From: Candidatus Staskawiczbacteria bacterium
Lineage (GTDB): Bacteria; Patescibacteriota; Minisyncoccia; Minisyncoccales; Staskawiczbacteraceae
Reading direction: 5' to 3'
DNA length: 26,481 nt
NCBI GenBank assembly: GCA_016866675.1
Contig: VGLO01000006.1
Span: forward strand, 1 to 26,481
Shown here one piece after another: positions 13,162 through 20,254 of the stretch. The notes under the pieces were generated by a model, which searched no databases, was not told the origin of the DNA, and saw only the letters and a list, made by a program, of their open reading frames with translations. Every line of letters starts with the position of its first letter. Position 1 is the first letter of the stretch. A program made the position numbers and the translations under genes.

Positions 13162-15039
13162 CTAAAAACTTGCAAATTTTGCTCCTTGATAAACCTCATC
13201 TTCCTCATCAATATCATCCTCTTTTTTAGTGACTTCCTGCTGCGTATCTTGCTCTGCAATAAAACCACCTGCTTGCAAAGACCACAATTTACGATAAAGA
13301 CTCTTTTTGTTTTTTAACAGCTCTACATGATTGCCCTTTTCAATAATTTTTCCATCATCAATTACAATAATTCTATCCATTTTTTGAATTGTAGAAAGTC
13401 TATGAGCAATGACTATTGATGTTTTGCCCTCCATTAAGGTTGATAAAGCATCTTGAATTAACATTTCAGAATTTGAGTCCAAGCTTGATGTAGCCTCATC
13501 TAAAATTAGAATTGGAGCATTTTTTAAAATGGCTCTCGCTATTGCAACCCGCTGACGCTCTCCTCCAGAAAGCTTAATCCCCCTCTCTCCAACATAAGTT
13601 TCAAAACCCTGTGGAAGATTTTTTACAAATTCATCACAATGGGCAAGTTGTGAGGCTTTTTTAATTTCATATATTGTTGCATCTTTTTTTCCATAAGCTA
13701 TGTTTTCAGCTAACGTCCTATGAAAAAGAAGTGGGTCTTGTGGCACCATAGCAATATTCTCTCTTAAACTGTTTTGCGTCACTTTTGAAATGTCTTGGCC
13801 GTCAATTAATATCTTTCCTGATGTTGGAGAGTATAGCCTTAAAAGTAATCTAACAAATGTTGTTTTACCTGCTCCCGAAGGACCAACAAGAGCAACTTTT
13901 TCACCCTTATTAATTACCAAGTTAATATTATCTAAAACTTTTCTTGTTTCGTTAAAATTAAAAGTTAAATCTTCAAAATCAATTCTACCCTCAGAAACAT
14001 TTATTACACTTGCGTCTTTTATATCTTTTATTTCGTGAGGAAGTTTTGTTATTTCAACCATTTCTTTAGCGTCTGCATAGCTTTGATAAAAATCTCTCAC
14101 CATTCTGGTAAATCCCCATAGCTGATCAATTAAAGTTATTACATAAGCCTGAAGCAAAGCAAATACTCCCACTGTTATCATCCCCATACTCCAGTACTTA
14201 ATGGCAAAGTAAAATAATAGCAATTCAATACTAAATCCCAAAAAAGACTGTACTGCATTAAGAATAGAATCTAAATTATAAGTAAACTTTTTTAATTTTG
14301 ATTGCTCACCCGTGACTTTTTTATAGCCTAATTTTTCTCTTAAAATTCCCGTAAAAAGCGATATTGTATTTTGATTAGTAATTGTATCTGCTAAGTAAGC
14401 AGTAGCCTTTGAATCAATTTCAGCTGACTTTAAATCATACTTTAACTTCCATTGAGAAAAAATAATATTAAAAAGTAAAAAAATAATTATCCATGCGAGA
14501 ATTAATAAAGACATCCATTTATTAATTAAAAAAACAACTATAAATATTGATATAATCCTTACCACTAAAGGAATAATATTCCATACTATTTCATCTGATA
14601 TTCTTTCAAATGATCTGGCAAATCTATTTACTTTTTGAACCAAAGACCCAACAAAACTTCCTGTAAAAAAAGAATAAGAGTGCTCCATTAAGTAGTCATA
14701 TGACTGCTGTTTTAATTTTGATATCGTATATGGCTGATAAAAATTATAAGAAAATTCTCCTATTCTCCAAAAAATCCAGGCCACAAAATAAATAATTGAG
14801 ATTATAGCAATAATGCCAAATAGTTCATCTGCTAAATAACTTTTTTCCCCACTAGACAATAAAACATCAAAAAATTTCTTGTAAAAAATTGGTGCAATAA
14901 CCATTAGCACATTACCAATAACTAAAGAAAAAATTGCAGTAAAAAGCCACCACTTTTTTGGACTAACTCCCTGCCAGAAAGATTTTACAACATCACCCAG
15001 ATTAACTTTTGGATAATTAATTGATTTTCGTGTTGACAT
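13162..15039 (-). CDS. ABC exporter half-transporter (fused membrane and ATPase domains)
   Basis: A 625-residue type IV ABC transporter. About six membrane segments fill residues 30-320 and the ATPase follows. It has Walker A GPSGAGKTT (386-394), Q-loop MVPQDPLL (421-428), signature LSGGERQ (480-486), Walker B ILILDEATSSLD (500-511) and His536 in IVIAHRLST. All catalytic residues are intact. An acidic tail of about 20 residues (KKEDDIDEEDEVY) ends the chain. It works as a dimer; whether it forms a homodimer or needs a second gene is not shown, but no second ABC gene is in the window. Substrate is unknown (lipid-linked compounds, drugs or peptides are usual). Its ATG directly follows the stop of the CaCA gene, so the two are coupled. 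Confidence 0.92.
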   Translation of the reverse strand: MSTRKSINYPKVNLGDVVKSFWQGVSPKKWWLFTAIFSLVIGNVLMVIAPIFYKKFFDVLLSSGEKSYLADELFGIIAIISIIYFVAWIFWRIGEFSYNFYQPYTISKLKQQSYDYLMEHSYSFFTGSFVGSLVQKVNRFARSFERISDEIVWNIIPLVVRIISIFIVVFLINKWMSLLILAWIIIFLLFNIIFSQWKLKYDLKSAEIDSKATAYLADTITNQNTISLFTGILREKLGYKKVTGEQSKLKKFTYNLDSILNAVQSFLGFSIELLLFYFAIKYWSMGMITVGVFALLQAYVITLIDQLWGFTRMVRDFYQSYADAKEMVEITKLPHEIKDIKDASVINVSEGRIDFEDLTFNFNETRKVLDNINLVINKGEKVALVGPSGAGKTTFVRLLLRLYSPTSGKILIDGQDISKVTQNSLRENIAMVPQDPLLFHRTLAENIAYGKKDATIYEIKKASQLAHCDEFVKNLPQGFETYVGERGIKLSGGERQRVAIARAILKNAPILILDEATSSLDSNSEMLIQDALSTLMEGKTSIVIAHRLSTIQKMDRIIVIDDGKIIEKGNHVELLKNKKSLYRKLWSLQAGGFIAEQDTQQEVTKKEDDIDEEDEVYQGAKFASF

Positions 15040-16005
15040 TTAACGACTTATAAAAATTTCTGTGATAAGAAAAGCTATATATATAAAGAGAAGGAAAAAA
15101 CCCTCTTTTTTGGTAATTTTCTTTTCGGTAATAACGAAAAGAAGAGAAAATAAAGCAGCTATTATTAAAAATACTCTGGCTGTCAAAAATACAGATAAAT
15201 CATGAATCTCAAACGGGAAAAAAATGGCAATCAGTCCTAAAACCAAAGTTGAACAAATTATAACAGAACCCATCAGCTCTCCCAGCACCATCCAGTTTTC
15301 TTTTTTTCTGGCTGAAACTATAGAAAAATACATTTCAGGAAAAGTATTTCCTAAACTTATAATTAAAATTCCAACCAGCGCCAGTGACATACCAAGACTT
15401 TCTGCAAAAAACTTTGCTGCATCCACCACAAAAAATGATGCCATAAGCAAAAGGATGGCAAATAAAATCATTTTAAAAACATCTATTACAAAATTATTAA
15501 AATTGTAATTTATGTCTTTTGGTTTTCCATTATAAGTTTTCCTAAAGCGAGACTTTTCAGAAAATACCCACCAAACATAAAAAAGAAAGGCAAAAATTAA
15601 AATAACCCCATCAATTCTTTCAAGTTTTGAATCAGCAATTAAAAATAAAGGCAAAATAGCAATGGCTGTAGTGAATATAGCCGACCTCTGCACCATATGA
15701 CTTTCAGCAGAAATTCCTTTTTTTGTGAAAAAAATTGCTATTGCCAAGATAAGCGTAAGGTCAATTAAGTTTCCTCCAATAATGTCTCCAAGGGCAATTT
15801 CAGGTAAACCGCGCGAGGCAGCATTAAAGTCAACAAAAAAGTTTGAAAGAGATGTGGCAAAAGCCATCACAAAAAAAGTTATGACAAACTCTTTCCACTG
15901 CAAAAACCTGCCAATATTAATCAGAGACTTTATTAACCGAGAACCAACCCAAGACAGTACAAAACAGGATAATAAAAATAGGAATACTACAAAATACCAA
16001 GCCAT
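15040..16005 (-). CDS. CaCA-family cation exchanger with an altered first alpha repeat
   Basis: A 321-residue protein with about ten membrane segments and the two inverted alpha repeats of Ca2+/cation antiporters. Repeat 2 is normal (ISLGNTFPEMYFSI with Pro-Glu at about 223-224, later GELMGSVI). Repeat 1 reads FATSLSNFFVDF (about 49-60), so the usual Pro-Glu after TSL is Ser-Asn; GDIIGGNLID follows. The Glu normally ligands Ca2+, so one half of the site may be lost and the ion may differ. I take ATG 16005; an upstream TTG at 16038 lies within the tRNA terminator. Operon order is CaCA, ABC, ZIP, with a TAA/ATG junction to the ABC gene. The promoter is not clear. Confidence 0.85.
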   Translation of the reverse strand: MAWYFVVFLFLLSCFVLSWVGSRLIKSLINIGRFLQWKEFVITFFVMAFATSLSNFFVDFNAASRGLPEIALGDIIGGNLIDLTLILAIAIFFTKKGISAESHMVQRSAIFTTAIAILPLFLIADSKLERIDGVILIFAFLFYVWWVFSEKSRFRKTYNGKPKDINYNFNNFVIDVFKMILFAILLLMASFFVVDAAKFFAESLGMSLALVGILIISLGNTFPEMYFSIVSARKKENWMVLGELMGSVIICSTLVLGLIAIFFPFEIHDLSVFLTARVFLIIAALFSLLFVITEKKITKKEGFFLLFIYIAFLITEIFISR

Positions 16006-16036
16006 ATTTTTTATATTACCACAAAAATCACCAACC

Positions 16037-16062
16037 AAAAAACCGCTAATGGCGGTTTTTTT
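16037..16062 (-). terminator. Terminator after the tRNA cluster
   Basis: AAAAAACCGC / GCGGTTTTTT with a 5-base loop, followed on the minus strand by T-rich sequence (TTTTTTGG). It sits four bases after the 3' end of tRNA-Asp. Confidence 0.85.
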
Positions 16063-16066
16063 ACTG

Positions 16067-16141
16067 CGGACCCAAGGGGATTTGAACCCCTGATCTCCTC
16101 CGTGACAGGGAGGCGTGTTAACCGGGCTACACCATGGGTCC
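16067..16141 (-). tRNA. tRNA-Asp (GTC anticodon)
   Basis: A full cloverleaf: 7-bp acceptor stem (GGACCCA with TGGGTCC, discriminator G), D stem GTGT/ACAC, anticodon stem CCTCC/GGAGG with loop CTGTCAC (anticodon GTC), and T arm with GGTTCAAATCC. CCA is not encoded: the bases after the discriminator are CAG, so CCA must be added by a nucleotidyltransferase. It is the last tRNA in the cluster, just before the terminator. Confidence 0.96.
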
Positions 16142-16164
16142 CTATTTTATTGCAATAAGTTATG

Positions 16165-16238
16165 TGCCGAGGGTGGGAATCGAACCCACGACCTTAGCGT
16201 TATGAGTGCTACGCTCTTACCAACTGAGCTACCCCGGC
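16165..16238 (-). tRNA. tRNA-Met (CAT anticodon), elongator type
   Basis: Standard cloverleaf: acceptor GCCGGGG with CCTCGGC (one G-T pair), discriminator A, D arm GCTCAGTTGGTAAGAGC with normal G18-G19, anticodon loop CTCATAA, T arm GTGGGTTCGATTCCCAC. The G1-C72 pair and the absence of three G-C pairs next to the anticodon loop say elongator and not initiator. The first pair next to the loop is an A-C mismatch. CCA is not encoded. An Ile tRNA with a lysidine-modified CAT anticodon is a weaker alternative. Confidence 0.9.
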
Positions 16239-16255
16239 ATCATCACATTACTATG

Positions 16256-16326
16256 TTGCCCCTCTCCGAATTGCACGGAGGTCTGGAGCTTATGAGACTC
16301 CCGAGGTACTACTCCTCCAAGGGGCG
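16256..16326 (-). tRNA. Divergent tRNA-like gene with CAT anticodon
   Basis: A 71-base cloverleaf can be drawn. Acceptor CGCCCCT pairs with AGGGGCA except for a C1-A72 mismatch, discriminator A. D stem is GAGG/CCTC (with A11-T24) and D loop AGTAGTA, only seven bases and without the G18-G19 pair. Anticodon stem is GGAGT/GCTCC and the loop CTCATAA. T stem is CTCCG/CGGAG with loop TGCAATT (G at position 55). C1-A72 and A11-T24 are initiator-like; the three G-C pairs of initiators next to the anticodon loop are absent. The acceptor also resembles tRNA-Ile2. All stems are intact, so it does not look decayed, but the elbow contacts are missing. Identity uncertain: initiator, Ile2, Met or a tRNA with another use. 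Confidence 0.6.
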
Positions 16327-16355
16327 ATGCATATGTAATTTCTAACACAAAATTT

Positions 16356-16384
16356 AAAAAAAATAAAGAGCAAGCTCTGTATTT
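16356..16384 (-). terminator. Terminator downstream of rsmE
   Basis: AGAGC/GCTCT arms (16367-16371, 16374-16378), extended by AAATA/TATTT beyond one mismatch. On the minus strand the stem runs into eight T (16356-16363). It lies 30 bases before the divergent tRNA-like gene. Confidence 0.7.
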
Positions 16385-16447
16385 CCTGCGTTGCTTGATT
16401 ATACGCAAACTACGGTTAGCGCATAATCTTCACTATCCTCGGAAATA
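16380..16447 (-). repeat. Nested inverted repeat between rsmE and the tRNA genes
   Basis: Outer arms TATTTCC (16380-16386) and GGAAATA (16441-16447). The inner hairpin 16397-16428 has GATTAT/ATAATC, then CGC/GCG after one mismatch, then AAC/GTT around loop TACG. The outer left arm overlaps the terminator arm TATTT, so the two foldings exclude each other. No reading frame explains the conservation of these arms. Confidence 0.6.
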
Positions 16448-16460
16448 AAATTGATTCATC

Positions 16461-17156
16461 TTATCCATTGTTTACTAAATATGATACTACAATAGCAGCT
16501 GTTTCAGCTCTTAAGGTAAGGCCTCCTAAGCTCATAATTTCAAAGCCATTCTCTTTTGCTGATTCCAATTCATCCTTTTCCCAACCCCCTTCAGGGCCAA
16601 TCCAAATTCCAATAACTTCTCTATTATATTTTTTGTTTTCTATTTTTTTTCCATACAAGTCAAAAAACAAATTAGTCATGCCTTTTGCTTTTACAAAGGC
16701 TTCCTCAAATTTTATTGGCTCATGCAACTTTGGCACAATTCCCCTGCCTGACTGCTCTGAAGCCTCCTTTATAATTTTTTCCAGTCTGTCTTTTTTAAAA
16801 CCTGTCTTCACTGTTCTATTGGTTATGATAGGAAAAATTTCTTTTACTCCAACTTCTGTTGCTTTTTGAACTACCAACTCAAAGTTTTCTCTTTTTAAAA
16901 CAGCGCAAAAAAGACTCACATTAGCACTTGGCTCATTTTTGTTAGATTCTATTTTTTCAATTTCAACCTCAATAATATCTCCTTTTATTTTTATAATTTT
17001 TGTTAGAGCTTCATTCATATTTCCATCAGAAATTAAAACTTTGTCCCCTTCTTTGAGACGCAAAACACTTTTAATTTGCTTTACTAAATCTTTGTCCTCA
17101 ATTTCCAAAACACCATCCCTAATATTTTTGTTTATAATAAATCTGTGAATTTTCAT
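16461..17156 (-). CDS. rsmE: 16S rRNA m3U1498 methyltransferase RsmE
   Basis: The 231-residue protein has an N-terminal PUA-like domain (MKIHRFIINKNI... HVLRLKEG-like VLRLKEGDKVLISDG at 31-45) and a C-terminal SPOUT methyltransferase knot. The knot shows QKATEVGVKEIFPI, EASEQSGRG, the SAM-binding loop IGPEGGW and LGGLTLRAETAA, the family signature. It methylates U1498 of 16S rRNA near the decoding centre with S-adenosylmethionine. Its ATG overlaps the stop of the alkD relic (ATGA), so it was probably coupled to alkD translation in the past. Normal RsmE has about 240 residues. The downstream terminator at 16356 closes the operon. Confident call. Confidence 0.95.
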   Translation of the reverse strand: MKIHRFIINKNIRDGVLEIEDKDLVKQIKSVLRLKEGDKVLISDGNMNEALTKIIKIKGDIIEVEIEKIESNKNEPSANVSLFCAVLKRENFELVVQKATEVGVKEIFPIITNRTVKTGFKKDRLEKIIKEASEQSGRGIVPKLHEPIKFEEAFVKAKGMTNLFFDLYGKKIENKKYNREVIGIWIGPEGGWEKDELESAKENGFEIMSLGGLTLRAETAAIVVSYLVNNG

Positions 17157-17390
17157 TTTTTTGTTAAGTAATAAATTCTTTTTTTATCTGGAAACTTCTC
17201 AATTGCATATCTTAACATAGTTATTGGCATTACTTTGTAGTGCTTTTCTAGAAATTCTATTTCTGTTTCTTGTGATTTTTTGCCAACCTCTCTCAATGCC
17301 CACCCAACAGACTTGTGAATTAAATCATGTTTATCCTTCAACAAAATCTCTGCTATTTAAAGTTTTTATCAAGTCTAAAACAACATTCAT
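17153..17390 (-). pseudogene. Relic of a DNA alkylation repair (AlkD-type) glycosylase, C-terminal part only
   Basis: The frame 17153-17344 gives about 67 residues that match the C-terminus of AlkD: IAEILLKDKHDLIHKSVGW, ALREVGKK, then HYKVMPITMLRYAIEKFP. AlkD is about 230 residues long, so about 150 are missing. The frame has no ATG; TTG at 17344 is the only usual start, and a stop lies eight codons above. A separate 19-residue frame (ATG at 17390, directly after the stop of the nuclease gene, ending at 17331) overlaps it in another register and may be the old N-terminus. AlkD removes N3- and N7-alkylated purines by sliding on HEAT-like repeats; a fragment with only the last repeats would not be active. 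The end overlaps rsmE (ATGA). Confidence 0.75.
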
Positions 17391-18233
17391 TTAAACTAGA
17401 TAATACTCAGTCCTTCTTGATTCATCAACCTTTACAAGCTCGGCTTCACCCTTTAAAACTTTCTCAAAATCTCTACAAGCAAAGCATCCATTCAAACCAC
17501 GTGGACATTCAAATACTCCCTTAACTCTAGCTTCTTTTACTTTTAAAGCAGCATCTAATACCCTCTCTTTTGCCTCAGAAATTTGAGGCAACTTAACTTC
17601 TGTTGGCTTATCACTCCTTGCAATGTACCAATAGGAAGCCCCAGAAACTTTCCTTTTTTGCAAAGCATTTAAAAGCAATGTATAAATTGGCAATTGCAGA
17701 GAATTTTCATCTTCATCGTTTTTGCCGGTTTTGAAATCAATAATTCTTATACTGTTGTCATGTGGCACATATTCTAACCAATCAATTTTTCCTGATAAAA
17801 TAATATTTTCCTCCTCAGATAAATAAAAATTTGGGGGCATATCATTTGCATGAGGTGGTAGTTTTACTGCTTTATTCAATAGAGGTCCCATATTTTTTGC
17901 TACACTCATAATCATTGCCCTACCACTTTCTTTAACCACTAATTCCTGATCTTCAGATTTGAAACCACCCACCTTTCCGTGAAACTTTTTCCAACTTTCT
18001 TCAAATTGCTTTTCTAACGGTTGTGACGCCCTCTCTTCTGATTTGTAATTTAGCAATCCTTCTAAAACCTCGTGTACTGCGCTTCCCAATGAAAGAGATT
18101 GGCTGACTAAATTTATTTTCTTATTACGCTCGTTTTTGTATATATTGCGTAAAAAATAAAGACGGGGACATTTTAAAAAATCTCCGATTGATGAATGACT
18201 CACCCAAATGGCGCTGTATTTATCTTGAACCAT
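17391..18233 (-). CDS. PD-(D/E)XK nuclease with Cys quartet (AddB/Cas4-like, probable Fe-S)
   Basis: The 280-residue protein has the core of the RecB/Cas4 nuclease superfamily: LGSAVHEVLEGLL with the active-site His near 54, LSGKIDWLEY with the first Asp, IRIIDFKTGK with D-x-K, and SLQLPIYTLLL with Gln and Tyr. A Cys in FLKCPRLYFLR (residue 22) together with three in CPRGLNGCFAC near the C-terminus gives the C...C-x6-C-x2-C pattern of the 4Fe-4S staple in AddB, Cas4 and Dna2-type nucleases. No helicase motifs are present. There are no cas genes, so a Cas4 role is not supported; general DNA repair or processing is more likely. Partner unknown. It is upstream of the alkD relic and rsmE in one operon. 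Confidence 0.85.
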   Translation of the reverse strand: MVQDKYSAIWVSHSSIGDFLKCPRLYFLRNIYKNERNKKINLVSQSLSLGSAVHEVLEGLLNYKSEERASQPLEKQFEESWKKFHGKVGGFKSEDQELVVKESGRAMIMSVAKNMGPLLNKAVKLPPHANDMPPNFYLSEEENIILSGKIDWLEYVPHDNSIRIIDFKTGKNDEDENSLQLPIYTLLLNALQKRKVSGASYWYIARSDKPTEVKLPQISEAKERVLDAALKVKEARVKGVFECPRGLNGCFACRDFEKVLKGEAELVKVDESRRTEYYLV

Positions 18234-18299
18234 AAGATTACGATAACATATCTAATATTTTTTGCATTAAAAAAACACGGCTAGAACTCGCTTTTCACC

Positions 18300-18322
18300 T
18301 TGTAAATAATCCATATTTACAA
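18300..18322 (-). repeat. Hairpin after lepA
   Basis: Perfect 9-base arms TTGTAAATA and TATTTACAA with a 5-base loop, six bases after the lepA stop. It is AT-rich and has no T tail on the minus strand, so it is a weak terminator or an mRNA 3' end stabiliser. The rest of 18234-18328 shows nothing else. Confidence 0.45.
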
Positions 18323-18328
18323 TAATTC

Positions 18329-20140
18329 TTAAGACCTAAATATTTCTAAGAAAGTTTTTGATGGCACGGTCACCCTTCCCTTTTCTTTCATTAATGCTTT
18401 TCCTTTTTTCTGTTTTTCTAAAAGTTTTTTCTTTCTTGATTTGTCTCCTCCATACAGGTATCCGGTAACGTCTTTTCTCCTGGCTGAAATGGTTTCTCTG
18501 GCAATTATTTTTCCACCAATTACAGCCTGCAAAGCAACCGTAAACTGCTGAGTGGGCAAGGCTTCTTTTAATTTTTCAACTAACTTTTTTCCCTGTTCAT
18601 AAGCATCTCCCTCCTCTACAACTCTACTAAAAGCTTCTTCGACTCGGCCAGCAATCCAAATTTCCATTTTTACTAATACGGCGGGCCTATACCCAATCAT
18701 TGTGTAATTTAAAGATGCATAACCCTGACTAGTACTTTTTATTTTGTCATATAAGTTAGCAACAATAGCTCTTAAGGGCGCCTCATATTTTATTACTGCC
18801 CTCTCTGCAGACAAATAATTTGTTTCTAAATAATTTCCGCCAACATCTTTTAATACCTCCATTAATTTTCCCAAATAACTTGATGGAGCAATTATCTCAA
18901 GTATGACCCATGGCTCTTCCATTGAACCAATACCACTTGGATCTGGCCAATCAGAGGCCGAATATATAAGGCTCTCATTTCCTTTTTTATCAAAAATTTT
19001 ATAGATAACCGATGGTGTTGAAATTACCAATCCCAAATTAAACTCTCTTTCCAATCTTTCTGAAATAATTTCAACATGAAGCGTGCCCAAAAAGCCACAT
19101 CTAAATCCTCTTCCCAAGGCCTCTTTCATTTCTGCCTCATAAACCAAAGCTGGATCTTGTAATTTCAACTTAGACAATGCAACTTTTAATTGTTCAAAAT
19201 CATCTGGGTTTTCTGGATAAAAACTAGCAAAAACCATTGGATTTGGTTCTTGATAACCTGACAAAGGCTCAATTTTAGGGGCATTTGGAGGCTGAACTTT
19301 GGCAATTGTGTCACCAACTCTTACCTTTCCGGGCTCCTTAATACCTGTTGCAATATAACCAATCTCGCCAGTTTTTATTTGGCCTTGAGGAAAAATTGAC
19401 GGCTGTAAATATCCAAGCTCTTTTACTTCTGTTTGAGTTTTTGTAGCTAAAAGCTCAATTTTTTCTCGGTCCTTGATTGACCCATCAACAACTCTAACTA
19501 AAGCCAAAACTCCTTTAAAAGAATCGTATGTTGAATCAAATATTAAGGCCCTGAAAGGTTTTTTGTCGGCCTCCTTATTTTTTTCTTCTGGAGAAGGTAT
19601 TTTTTCTACAACCGCTCTTAAGACTTGGTCCACATTTAATCCGCTCTTTGCTGAAATTTTTATTACCTCATCTGAGTTAATTGACAAAATATTTGCTAAC
19701 TCCTGGCAGGACTCTTCAATTTTGGCTGCGGGCATGTCAATTTTATTTACCACAGGAATTATTACCAAGTTTTGTCTCTTTGCCAAATCAATGTTTGCCA
19801 AGGTTTGTGCCTGTATGCCCTGAGTAGCATCAACAAGTAAAATAGCTCCTTCAACTGCAGCCAATGACCTTGAAACTTCATATGCAAAATCCACATGACC
19901 TGGTGTATCAACCAAGTTTAAAATGTACTGACTACCCTTGTGAGCATAGTGCATTCTTACGGGTTTTAACTTTATGGTAATTCCCTTTTCTTTTTCCAAT
20001 TCCATTGAATCTAAAAACTGTGCCGTAATTTTACTTGTGGCAACTGTTTTTGTCATATCAAGTATTCTGTCAGCTAAAGTTGACTTACCGTGATCAATAT
20101 GAGCAATAATGCAAAAATTTCTAATATTTTCTTGTGACAT
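18329..20140 (-). CDS. lepA: Elongation factor 4 (LepA)
   Basis: The 603-residue translational GTPase has the standard LepA length and order. GTPase motifs: AHIDHGKST (G1), DTPGHVDF (G3), NKIDMPAA (G4) and SAKSGLNVDQVL (G5), with LEKEKGITIK as switch I. The C-terminal LepA-specific domain is seen in ISARRKDVTGYLYGGDKSRK and KKGKALMKEKGRVTVP. EF4 binds ribosomes at the L11/L7/L12 stalk and acts on stalled or initiating ribosomes. I use ATG 20140 (MSQENIRNF), because an upstream ATG at 20152 adds only four residues and lacks support; neither has an SD. It is divergent from the kinase-like gene at 20255, and the two promoters must lie in 20141-20211. Very confident. Confidence 0.97.
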   Translation of the reverse strand: MSQENIRNFCIIAHIDHGKSTLADRILDMTKTVATSKITAQFLDSMELEKEKGITIKLKPVRMHYAHKGSQYILNLVDTPGHVDFAYEVSRSLAAVEGAILLVDATQGIQAQTLANIDLAKRQNLVIIPVVNKIDMPAAKIEESCQELANILSINSDEVIKISAKSGLNVDQVLRAVVEKIPSPEEKNKEADKKPFRALIFDSTYDSFKGVLALVRVVDGSIKDREKIELLATKTQTEVKELGYLQPSIFPQGQIKTGEIGYIATGIKEPGKVRVGDTIAKVQPPNAPKIEPLSGYQEPNPMVFASFYPENPDDFEQLKVALSKLKLQDPALVYEAEMKEALGRGFRCGFLGTLHVEIISERLEREFNLGLVISTPSVIYKIFDKKGNESLIYSASDWPDPSGIGSMEEPWVILEIIAPSSYLGKLMEVLKDVGGNYLETNYLSAERAVIKYEAPLRAIVANLYDKIKSTSQGYASLNYTMIGYRPAVLVKMEIWIAGRVEEAFSRVVEEGDAYEQGKKLVEKLKEALPTQQFTVALQAVIGGKIIARETISARRKDVTGYLYGGDKSRKKKLLEKQKKGKALMKEKGRVTVPSKTFLEIFRS

Positions 20141-20183
20141 TTTGATTAACACTACCCTGAAAATGCCTAAAATTCAATGACTA

Positions 20184-20211
20184 TTGACTAAAAATCACCT
20201 TATAGTATCAT
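20184..20211 (+). promoter_or_regulatory. Promoter of the kinase-like gene
   Basis: TTGACT (20184-20189), a 16-base spacer, TATCAT (20206-20211), five of six at both boxes. The leader of about 38 bases ends with the strong SD AAGGAGGT. Confidence 0.65.
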
Positions 20212-20254
20212 ATTATTTGTGCTCTTTTTCACTTGCCTTTTTAAGGAGGTTTAC

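Noticed and set aside
16397..16428. Inner hairpin as an integron attC site
   Set aside because: The typical attC end motifs (RYYYAAC and GTTRRRY) are not arranged correctly, and there is no integrase or gene-cassette array.
17391..18233. Cas4 and a possible CRISPR system
   Set aside because: The nuclease is Cas4-like in fold, but no direct-repeat array and no other cas gene is found in the window.
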